Below are positions 5,482-11,435 of a stretch of 15,086 nucleotides of DNA, one piece after another. The stretch lies in the NCBI GenBank assembly GCA_040255215.1, contig JBDZUM010000106.1, positions 1-15,086 of the forward strand, in the 5' to 3' direction. Position numbers and translations under genes: made by a program. The notes beneath the pieces were generated by a model. The model was given only the letters and a program-made list of their open reading frames with translations, was not told where the DNA came from and did not search any database. The DNA comes from JAQSWP01 sp040255215. Lineage in GTDB: Bacteria > Pseudomonadota > Alphaproteobacteria > Reyranellales > JAQSWP01. The first letter of the stretch is position 1. Each line of letters opens with the position of its first letter.

Positions 5482-8400
5482 ATGAACGAGTTTCCGTTCC
5501 CGGCGCGCGCCGACGCGGCGGGATCGCGCCTGATCGCCGTTCTCGGGCCCACCAACACCGGCAAGACCTATCTCGCCATCGAGCGCATGCTGGGCCATGC
5601 CTCGGGCATGATCGGCTTTCCCCTGCGCCTGCTGGCGCGGGAGAACTACGATCGTGTCGTGCGGCTGGTCGGCGCGTCGAAAGTGGCGCTGATCACGGGC
5701 GAGGAAAAGATCATCCCGCCCAACCCGTCCTATTTCTTCTGCACCGTCGAATCGATGCCGCTGGAGCGGCCTGTGCGCTTTCTCGCCATCGACGAGATCC
5801 AGATGGCGGCCGATCCCGAGCGCGGCCATTTCTTCACCGACCGGCTGCTGCACGCCCGCGGCATGGACGAGACCATGCTGCTGGGCGCCGATACGATCCG
5901 CCCGCTGCTGGCCCGGCTGACGCCCGACGCCGAGTACATCGGCCGCACGCGCTTTTCGACCCTAAGCTACACCGGACCGAAAAAGCTGACCCGTCTGCCG
6001 CGGCGTTCGGCCGTGGTCGGTTTCTCGGCGGCCGAGGTCTACGGCATCGCCGAGCTGATCCGCCGCCAGCGCGGCGGCGCGGCGGTGGTGATGGGCGCGC
6101 TCAGCCCGCGCACCCGCAACGCCCAGGTCGCCATGTTCCAGGAAGGCGAGGTCGATTACATCGTCGCCACCGACGCCATCGGCATGGGGCTGAACATGGA
6201 CGTCAACCACGTCGCCTTCGCCTCGGTGACCAAGTTCGACGGCCGTTCGATGCGCGCCTTGAGCGCCTCGGAGCTGGGCCAGATCGCCGGCCGCGCCGGT
6301 CGCCACATGAACGACGGCACCTTCGGCACGACGGCGGAGACCGGCCCGCTCGAACCGGCGATGGTCGAGCAGATCGAGAACCACCGTTTCGATCCGCTCA
6401 AGGCCCTGGTATGGCGCAACGACCGGCTCGACTTCGCCTCGGTCGCTCGCCTGCTCGAATCGCTGGCCGAGCCGCCGCCGCTGGCCGGGCTGCAGCGCGC
6501 CCGCGACGCCGACGACGTGCTGGCGCTGGCCGCCCTGGCGCAGCAGCCCGACATCGTCGCCGCCGCCGGCTCGCGCCAGCGCATGCGCCTGCTGTGGGAC
6601 GTCTGCCAGGTGCCCGATTTCCGCAAGACCATGAGCGAGGACCACACGCGGCTGCTGGGGCAGGTGTATCGCTACCTCACCGGCGGCGACGAAAGGCTGC
6701 CGGCGGACTGGGTCGACCGCCAGATCCGGCGGCTGGAGCGTTTCGATGGCGATATCGACACGTTGATGTCGCGCATTGCCCATACGCGCACATGGACATA
6801 CATTTCCCACCGGTCGGGGTGGCTCGACGACGCGCTGGCGTGGCAGGAACGCACGCGGGCGCTGGAAGACCGATTGTCGGACGCCCTGCACGAACGCCTG
6901 ATGCAGCGTTTCGTCGACCGGCGCACGGCACTCTTGGTGAGACGACTGAAGGATCAGGAGGACTTCATGGCCTCTGTCGACGCCGACAACGGCGAAGTGC
7001 ATGCCGAAGGCGAGTTCCTCGGGCGCATCGAGGGCTTCCGCTTCGTGCCCGACATGGCCGCCAATCACGGCGACCAGCGCGCGGTGATGAGTGCTGCCCT
7101 GCGCGTGCTGCGTCAGGACATGCCCGCCCGCCTGCAGCGCTATGCCGAGGCGCCCGATGCCGAATTCGAGATCACGCCCGACCTGCGCATCGCCTGGAAG
7201 GGCGGCGCGGTGGCGCGCCTGCTGCCGGGCGACGACATCCTGGCGCCCAAGATCGAGGTGCTGCCGTCCGACCTGCTCGACGGGCCGGGCCGCGAGACCG
7301 TGCGCCAGCGCGCCGCCACCTGGCTCACGGGCCTGATCGCGAAGCACCTGGGCGAACTCGTGCAGGGGCGCGACGGCGACATCGCGCCGGCCGCGCGCGG
7401 CATCATGTTCCAGCTTGCCGAGCGGCTCGGCGTCATGCCGCGCCAGCCGGTCGACGAACAGCTCGCCGCGCTGGACGAGGTTTCGCGCAAGGTGCTGGGG
7501 CGGCTGGGCGTGCGGGTCGGCATCTACACGCTCTACCTGCCCACCATGCTGAAGCCGGCCGCGATCCGCGTGCGCGCCATGCTGTTCGCCGTGGCCCGCG
7601 GCCTGCCGGCGGTGCCGACCCTGCCGGTCGAAGGCCGTACCTCGGTCGATCTCGGCCGCGGCGACGATCGCGATTTCCTGGCCGCCATCGGCTATCTGCC
7701 GCTGGGTCCGCTGGCGATCCGCGCCGACATGGTCGAGCGCCTCGCCGCCAGCGCCCGCAAGGCGGTGCGCGATTCGCGCGAGGCGCACGAGCGCGCCGTC
7801 AAGCAAGCGCGGGCCGCCGAAGCGGCGAGCGCTGCCGCTCAGGCCAATGACGCTGCCAATGCCGATGCCGAGGCCGGTGCGACGGGTGCGGAAGCCAAGG
7901 CGCTGGACGGCATCGTCGTCGACGCCACCTTGCTCGACGATGGCGCGGCGGCCGAAATCGCCGCGCAGGTGAGCGACGAGGCCGCCGTCGTTTCCAGCGG
8001 CGGCGACGAGGCGGTGATGATCGGCGATACCGCGCCGCCGCCGCCGCCCGCTGTCGATCCATCGGCCGTCGATCCATCGGCCGTCGAGCCGGCGCCCGCC
8101 GAAGCCCAGAACACCGAAGAGCAGAACGCCGAAGCCTCAGTCGCTGCAGCGGATGCTTCGCCAGCGGAGCCAGTTCCGGGCGAAGCCGATGCGGCAGCGA
8201 CAGCCGCGACGGAAGCGCCGCCCGCCGCCGAAGCGGCGCCCGCGCCGCTGCCGCCGGGACATTTCCGCATCAGCCCCGAGATGATGTCGTATGTCGGCTG
8301 CTCGGAACCCGAGATGACGGCGATCCTGCGCGATCTTGGCTATCGCGTGCATGGCGCGCCGGGCGGCGAGGGGCCGAGCAGCTTCTCGATGCGCCCGCGC

Positions 8401-8901
8401 CACCAGCGGCATCAGCGCGGCGAGCATCGTGGGGAGCATCGTGGCGAGGGCCGTGGAGAAGGTCGCGGCGAAGGTCGCGGTGGGCCGCCGCGCGAGAACG
8501 AGCACCGCCGTCAGCGCCGGCCGCGGCGCGACCGGCAGGGCGATGGCGCGGCGCAGACTGCCGCTGCCCCTGGTCAGCCCGCCGCCGATGCGGCAGCGCC
8601 CGAGGCCGGTGCGGCGCCGCGTGGCGAGCGTCCGCCGCGCGACCGGCAGGAGAACCGGCGCGATCGTCGCCCCGAGGGTGGCAAGCGCGACGAGAATCGC
8701 GCCGGTCCGCGCCGCGAGGATCGTGGCGAGGATCGTCGCAACGAGCGGCGCGATGACAGGCGCAACGACCGGCGCGAGGATCGTCGCGGCGGGCGGCCGG
8801 ATCGCGGCCGCGGCGGCGGCGCCGATTCGGTGGTGGCCTCGACCGGGCCGGCTGCCGAATCGCCCTTCGCCAAGCTGAAGGACCTCGGCCTCTTCAAGTG
8901 A
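5482..8901 (+). CDS. SUV3-like DExH RNA helicase with long low-complexity C-terminus
   Basis: A 1139-residue superfamily 2 helicase related to mitochondrial SUV3, which unwinds RNA for degradation with PNPase. Motifs: Walker A GPTNTGKT (22-29), DEIQ (104-107) for DEXH motif II, IVATDAIGMGLNMDVNHVAF (227-246), and QIAGRAGR (267-274), motif VI. A conserved helical part runs to about residue 765. Then comes an Ala/Glu/Pro-rich linker (about 770-920), a short folded-looking segment (PPGHFRISPEMMSYVGCSEP, from 923), an Arg-rich tail (about 970-1120) and a conserved end SPFAKLKDLGLFK. Such tails usually bind RNA or partners. The start at 5482 lacks a clear ribosome site. The S4 gene follows after 25 bases, so both are likely in one transcript. 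The helicase core is certain; the RNA-turnover role is inferred from SUV3. Confidence 0.93.
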   Translation: MNEFPFPARADAAGSRLIAVLGPTNTGKTYLAIERMLGHASGMIGFPLRLLARENYDRVVRLVGASKVALITGEEKIIPPNPSYFFCTVESMPLERPVRFLAIDEIQMAADPERGHFFTDRLLHARGMDETMLLGADTIRPLLARLTPDAEYIGRTRFSTLSYTGPKKLTRLPRRSAVVGFSAAEVYGIAELIRRQRGGAAVVMGALSPRTRNAQVAMFQEGEVDYIVATDAIGMGLNMDVNHVAFASVTKFDGRSMRALSASELGQIAGRAGRHMNDGTFGTTAETGPLEPAMVEQIENHRFDPLKALVWRNDRLDFASVARLLESLAEPPPLAGLQRARDADDVLALAALAQQPDIVAAAGSRQRMRLLWDVCQVPDFRKTMSEDHTRLLGQVYRYLTGGDERLPADWVDRQIRRLERFDGDIDTLMSRIAHTRTWTYISHRSGWLDDALAWQERTRALEDRLSDALHERLMQRFVDRRTALLVRRLKDQEDFMASVDADNGEVHAEGEFLGRIEGFRFVPDMAANHGDQRAVMSAALRVLRQDMPARLQRYAEAPDAEFEITPDLRIAWKGGAVARLLPGDDILAPKIEVLPSDLLDGPGRETVRQRAATWLTGLIAKHLGELVQGRDGDIAPAARGIMFQLAERLGVMPRQPVDEQLAALDEVSRKVLGRLGVRVGIYTLYLPTMLKPAAIRVRAMLFAVARGLPAVPTLPVEGRTSVDLGRGDDRDFLAAIGYLPLGPLAIRADMVERLAASARKAVRDSREAHERAVKQARAAEAASAAAQANDAANADAEAGATGAEAKALDGIVVDATLLDDGAAAEIAAQVSDEAAVVSSGGDEAVMIGDTAPPPPPAVDPSAVDPSAVEPAPAEAQNTEEQNAEASVAAADASPAEPVPGEADAAATAATEAPPAAEAAPAPLPPGHFRISPEMMSYVGCSEPEMTAILRDLGYRVHGAPGGEGPSSFSMRPRHQRHQRGEHRGEHRGEGRGEGRGEGRGGPPRENEHRRQRRPRRDRQGDGAAQTAAAPGQPAADAAAPEAGAAPRGERPPRDRQENRRDRRPEGGKRDENRAGPRREDRGEDRRNERRDDRRNDRREDRRGGRPDRGRGGGADSVVASTGPAAESPFAKLKDLGLFK
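8053..8082 (+). repeat. Tandem 15-bp repeat within the helicase linker
   Basis: GTCGATCCATCGGCC is present twice, back to back and identical, then begins a third time (GTCGAGCC). It encodes VDPSA-VDPSA-VEPAP. The identity at the DNA level suggests a recent slippage duplication in the disordered linker. Confidence 0.8.
8416..8475 (+). repeat. 12-bp tandem repeat coding for RGE(H/G) units
   Basis: Five four-residue units RGEH, RGEH, RGEG, RGEG, RGEG lie in the Arg-rich tail of the helicase. Codons vary between units, so this is an older repeat kept at the protein level. RG-rich repeats are typical of disordered RNA-binding tails. Confidence 0.8.
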
Positions 8902-8926
8902 GACCGCTTCGGATCATGTCGCGGCG

Positions 8927-9253
8927 ATGAACGGCGAGAAGCAGCCGACGCTGCGGCTCGACAAGTTCCTCTGGCATGCCCGCTTCTTCAAGACGCGCAG
9001 CCAGGCCGCCGCTTTCGTCGATCGCGGCCGTCTGCGGCTCGATGGCGTGCCGGTGTCGCGGGCGCATCAGCCGGTGCGGGTCGGCAGCGTGCTGACCTTC
9101 CCGCTCGGTCCCCGCATCCGCGTCGTCCGGGTGCTGGCGCTGGGCGTGCGTCGCGGCCCCGCGACCGAAGCGCGCACGCTTTACGAGGATCTCGCCGTAG
9201 CGGGAGAAAGCCGGCCGGAGGCCGAAAAAGCCCCTGAAACGGGCATGGAATAG
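8927..9253 (+). CDS. S4-domain RNA-binding protein (Hsp15-like)
   Basis: A 108-residue protein with an S4 fold: LRLDKFLWHARFFKTRSQAA (residues 9-28), then VDRGRLRLDGVPV and VRVGSVLTFPLG. The LDKxLWxxRxxKTRS.A signature matches HslR/Hsp15, which in E. coli binds stalled 50S subunits carrying peptidyl-tRNA. The acidic C-terminus (ESRPEAEKAPETGME) is short. It lies 25 bases after the helicase stop and is probably co-transcribed with it, which fits a shared RNA role. No good ribosome site is visible, but a four-codon ORF (ATG at 8916) ends in a TGA that overlaps this ATG, which may allow translational coupling. A ribosome-linked role is from family knowledge only. Confidence 0.9.
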   Translation: MNGEKQPTLRLDKFLWHARFFKTRSQAAAFVDRGRLRLDGVPVSRAHQPVRVGSVLTFPLGPRIRVVRVLALGVRRGPATEARTLYEDLAVAGESRPEAEKAPETGME

Positions 9254-9268
9254 CCCCCGGCCGCTTGC

Positions 9269-9296
9269 TTGCCATCGAGCGGACGCTTGGTTAGAA
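9269..9296 (+). promoter_or_regulatory. Candidate promoter for fdxA
   Basis: TTGCCA (9269-9274), 16 bases, then TTAGAA (9291-9296) lie in the 89-base space between the S4 gene and fdxA. It is a fair match to alphaproteobacterial housekeeping promoters, but only by eye. Confidence 0.3.
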
Positions 9297-9303
9297 GGTG
9301 GCG

Positions 9304-9324
9304 GCGACGGCCGGCGGCCGTCGC
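9304..9324 (+). promoter_or_regulatory. Perfect 9-bp hairpin in the fdxA leader
   Basis: GCGACGGCC (9304-9312) pairs with GGCCGTCGC (9316-9324) around a three-base loop, 18 bases before the fdxA ATG. There is no T run. It could stabilise the fdxA message, mark processing from the upstream transcript, or terminate weakly. Confidence 0.4.
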
Positions 9325-9342
9325 GTGTCAGAGGATGTTGCG

Positions 9343-9678
9343 ATGACCTACGTGGTGACCGAGGCCTGCATCAAGTGCAAGTACATGGACTGCGTCGAGG
9401 TGTGCCCGGTCGACTGTTTCTACGAAGGCGAGAACATGCTGGTCATCAACCCCGACGAGTGCATCGATTGCGGGGTGTGCGAGCCGGAATGCCCGGCCGA
9501 GGCGATCTTCCCCGATACCGATGGCGATCTGGAGAAGTGGCTGGAGGTCAATCGCGACTACGCCAGCCAGTGGCCGAATATCACCCGCAAGGCGCCCGCG
9601 CCGGACGACGCTGATGAATTTAAGGGCGTTCCCGACAAGTTCGAGAAGTACTTCTCGCCCAATCCCGGCAAGCGCTGA
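9343..9678 (+). CDS. fdxA: Seven-iron ferredoxin FdxA
   Basis: A 111-residue soluble electron carrier like Azotobacter ferredoxin I, with one [3Fe-4S] and one [4Fe-4S] cluster. The first set is C9-xx-C12-x4-C17-xxx-C21-P, the second C40-xx-C43-xx-C46-xxx-C50-P. By comparison with Azotobacter, C9, C17 and C50 hold the 3Fe cluster and C21, C40, C43 and C46 the 4Fe cluster. The C-terminal extension (PNITRKAPAPDDADEFKGVP) is that of the FdxA subgroup. The start at 9343 is supported by GAGGA seven bases upstream and by the conserved MTYVVTEACIKCKY N-terminus; the open frame begins at 9298 but the extra part is not conserved in type. Its redox partner is not identifiable from the context. It lies after helicase and S4 genes and before carD, an order I recall from other alphaproteobacteria. 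Confidence 0.97.
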   Translation: MTYVVTEACIKCKYMDCVEVCPVDCFYEGENMLVINPDECIDCGVCEPECPAEAIFPDTDGDLEKWLEVNRDYASQWPNITRKAPAPDDADEFKGVPDKFEKYFSPNPGKR

Positions 9679-9690
9679 CAAAATACTGAA

Positions 9691-9712
9691 AAACCACAAC
9701 ATATTGTGGTTT
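9691..9712. terminator. AT-rich perfect hairpin after fdxA
   Basis: AAACCACAA (9691-9699) pairs perfectly with TTGTGGTTT (9704-9712) around CATA, 12 bases past the fdxA stop. A run of As precedes it and Ts end the 3' arm, so it may act as a terminator, mainly toward the left, or as a protein-binding palindrome. Confidence 0.45.
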
Positions 9713-9774
9713 GCAGCCGTCACATGACTGCCCCCGCGACGCAACAAACGCGGGACTCTTACCGCCGACTGTGG

Positions 9775-9781
9775 TATAAAT
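9775..9781 (+). promoter_or_regulatory. Strong -10 element of the carD promoter
   Basis: TATAAAT within GGTATAAATAACC is the best -10 match in the window, in an otherwise GC-rich area. No good -35 is found 16-18 bases upstream. It would give carD a leader of about 180 bases. A small hairpin (9733-9738 with 9749-9754) lies just upstream. Confidence 0.5.
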
Positions 9782-9848
9782 AACCCAGTACGAGGAAAGG
9801 CGCGTTCGCGCCCGCCCAGGCCCTTCTCGGGGCCACTTCAGAACAGTG

Positions 9849-9971
9849 ATGGCCGACACGCCGCAAAATGCGGCGCGGGAAGCTTTTGCTGTCAGCCTGC
9901 CGGGAAACGGGCCCGGCGGCGAAGGATCGTTCGGGCGGCGCGGGCGTTCACGCTACAGAGGGATGGTATGA
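9849..9971 (+). CDS. Possible 40-aa leader ORF overlapping the carD start
   Basis: An ORF with ATG at 9849 and TGA at 9969-9971 shares ATGA with the carD start at 9968. The predicted peptide starts MADTPQNAAREAFAVSLPGN and ends SRYRGMV, with Gly and Arg enriched in the second half. It resembles nothing I know. Its start lacks a clear ribosome site. The overlap is the kind that allows translational coupling. Two hairpins lie inside it (9859-9875, 7-bp stem; 9899-9917, 6-bp stem). It may be a regulatory leader peptide or a chance open frame in GC-rich DNA. Confidence 0.3.
   Translation: MADTPQNAAREAFAVSLPGNGPGGEGSFGRRGRSRYRGMV
9859..9917 (+). promoter_or_regulatory. Two hairpins in the carD leader
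   Basis: CGCCGCA/TGCGGCG (9859-9865 with 9869-9875, AAA loop) is followed eight bases later by TTTT in AGCTTTTGC, an attenuator-like layout. GCCGGG/CCCGGC (9899-9904 with 9912-9917) is the second. They lie about 90 to 50 bases before the carD start. Confidence 0.35.
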
Positions 9972-10471
9972 AAATGACCAAGGACATGCGTTTCGAGCCG
10001 GGCGATTTCGTGGTTTATCCCTCGCACGGCGTCGGCCGCGTCGTGGACGTTGAGCACCGCACGATCGGTGGCGACAAGCTCGAGCTTTTCGTCATTTCCT
10101 TCGAAAAGGACCGCATGACGCTGCGCGTGCCGCTGACCAAGGCCAAGACCTCGGGTCTGCGCAAGCTGTCGTCGAAGAAGATCATGGAAACCGCGCTGAC
10201 GACGCTCAAGGGCCGCAGCCGCGTGTCGCGCGCCATGTGGAACCGCCGCGCCCAGGAATACGAGGCCAAGATCAATTCCGGCGATCCGGTGTCGATCGCC
10301 GAAGTCGTGCGCGACCTGCATCGCAATGCCGGCCAGCCGGACCAGTCCTACTCCGAGCGCCAGATCTACGAGGCGGCGCTGGACCGGCTGGCGCGCGAAC
10401 TGGCCGCGGTCGAGCGCATCGACAAGGAAGCGGCGACGCAGAAGCTGACCCAGGTGCTGAAAGCCGCCTAG
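9968..10471 (+). CDS. carD: CarD/CdnL-family transcriptional regulator
   Basis: A 167-residue protein that binds the RNA polymerase beta subunit and stabilises open promoter complexes. The N-terminal RNAP-interaction domain spans about residues 8-68: FEPGDFVVYPSHGVGRVVDV, a loop, FVISFEKDRMTLRVPL. The C-terminal half is helical; MWNRRAQEYEAKINSGDP contains W91, at the place of the wedge tryptophan that in actinobacterial and Thermus CarD props open the bubble. Length and domains match CdnL proteins of alphaproteobacteria, where they support rRNA and anabolic gene expression. AGAGGGA lies four bases before ATG 9968 and ten before the in-frame ATG 9974, so the protein may start MTKDMRFEPG. It has its own promoter, a structured leader and a strong terminator, so it is probably a single-gene transcript. 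Confidence 0.96.
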   Translation: MKMTKDMRFEPGDFVVYPSHGVGRVVDVEHRTIGGDKLELFVISFEKDRMTLRVPLTKAKTSGLRKLSSKKIMETALTTLKGRSRVSRAMWNRRAQEYEAKINSGDPVSIAEVVRDLHRNAGQPDQSYSERQIYEAALDRLARELAAVERIDKEAATQKLTQVLKAA

Positions 10472-10494
10472 GTCGCATTTCCTTCCACAAGCCA

Positions 10495-10541
10495 TTAGGC
10501 GGGCGTGGTTGCCGCGGCAACCCGACCCGCCTAAAATTTTT
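10495..10541 (+). terminator. Strong rho-independent terminator after carD
   Basis: A two-part stem: TTAGGCGGG (10495-10503) with CCCGCCTAA (10526-10534), and inside it GGTTGC with GCAACC around CGCG, separated by a three-by-three internal loop. AA and then five Ts (10537-10541) follow. It is the best terminator in the window. Confidence 0.92.
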
Positions 10542-10612
10542 CTGCTGCATACGCCATTAGTGCGGTCCCGACGTCGGCCGCCATCAATCCTTAGAGTTCA
10601 CGCGACGGCTTC

Positions 10613-11413
10613 ATGGCCGACAACGACATCTTCGCCCGCATCCACGCTCCACGGCGAATCTGGGCCATCGGTTCGGCCCATGGCGAGGTCGAGCGTCTGC
10701 GCGACATCCATCGCATCGTCCTGTCGCAGTTCGAGGACGGCGACCGGCTGGTCTATCTCGGCAATTTCATGGGCCGCGGCCGGCACGTGCGCGCCGCCAT
10801 CGACGAGATCCTGCGCGCCCGCCGCAAGCTGCTGGCGCGCCCGGGCATGTTCGTCGAGGACATCGTCTTTCTGCGCGGCTCGCAGGAGGAGATGTGGCAG
10901 AAGGTCATGCAGCTGCAATTCGCGCCCAACCCGCGCGAGGTGTTGCCCTGGGTGATCAATCAGGGCGTCGGCGCCACCATCGAAGCCTATGGCGGCAGTC
11001 TCGACGAGGGCATGAAGGCTGTGCGCGATGGCGCCGTCAGCATCACGCGCTGGACCAACGCGCTGCGCGCCTCGCTGCGCAACGCCACCGGCCATGGCGA
11101 GTTGATGAGCAGCCTGCGCCATGCCGCGCTGAGCGACGACGGGCGGGTGCTGCTGGTCAATGCCGGCATCGACGTGTCGCGGCCGCTGACGGCGCAATCC
11201 GACAGTTTCTGGTGGGGCGGCACGGAGTTCGCCGCCATCACCTCGCCCTATGGCGAGGTCGGCCGCATCGTGCGCGGCTTCGACCGGGCCAATGGCGGGC
11301 CGGGCGAAACCGATTTCACGGTAACGCTCGATGGCGGCTGCGGCCGCGGCGGCAAGCTGCTGGCCGGACTGCTGGGCGGCGACGGTGCGGTGCTGGCGAT
11401 CTACGAAGCCTGA
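10613..11413 (+). CDS. Calcineurin-type phosphoesterase homologue, probable pseudo-phosphatase
   Basis: A 266-residue protein whose pattern follows PP1/lambda-type Ser/Thr phosphatases but with the metal ligands replaced. RIWAIGSAHGEVERL stands where xxxIGDIHG is expected (Asp becomes S21; H23 kept). LVYLGNFMGRGRHVRAAID stands for the GDxxDRG block (N51 and G54 for the two Asp; R55 kept). FLRGSQEE (87-93) stands for GNHE. LLVNAGID has N183 for the usual His, and IVRGFDR (219-225) replaces the GH motif. The end TLDGGCGRGGKLLAGLLGGD keeps the family's closing strands. Loss of nearly all ligands suggests no two-metal catalysis; it may bind phosphoproteins or act as a scaffold. It lies after carD beyond a terminator, has no clear ribosome site, and converges with the M48 gene 22 bases away. 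Confidence 0.75.
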   Translation: MADNDIFARIHAPRRIWAIGSAHGEVERLRDIHRIVLSQFEDGDRLVYLGNFMGRGRHVRAAIDEILRARRKLLARPGMFVEDIVFLRGSQEEMWQKVMQLQFAPNPREVLPWVINQGVGATIEAYGGSLDEGMKAVRDGAVSITRWTNALRASLRNATGHGELMSSLRHAALSDDGRVLLVNAGIDVSRPLTAQSDSFWWGGTEFAAITSPYGEVGRIVRGFDRANGGPGETDFTVTLDGGCGRGGKLLAGLLGGDGAVLAIYEA

Positions 11414-11435
11414 TCCGGCGCGGCCAGCCGCTTCG

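Noticed and set aside
4495..5853. A 452-residue minus-strand open frame
   Set aside because: Covers the DUF1223 gene and the helicase start in antisense; both have firm family signatures on the plus strand.
5962..7806. A 614-residue minus-strand open frame within the helicase
   Set aside because: Antisense to conserved helicase sequence, with biased composition and no recognisable motif.
8400..8820. Possible frameshift or repeat array (CRISPR-like) in the GC-rich tail of the helicase
   Set aside because: The frame stays open to a conserved-looking C-terminal motif and the repeats are codon-periodic without spacers, so it is a protein low-complexity region.
9868..10053. A 61-residue ORF across the carD start
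   Set aside because: Runs out of frame through the conserved CarD N-terminus, with no ribosome site; the 40-codon ORF in another frame, with ATGA overlap, is the better candidate.
11414..11435. Terminator between the convergent phosphatase-like and M48 genes
   Set aside because: Only a four-base stem (GCGG/CCGC) with no T run; too weak to call.
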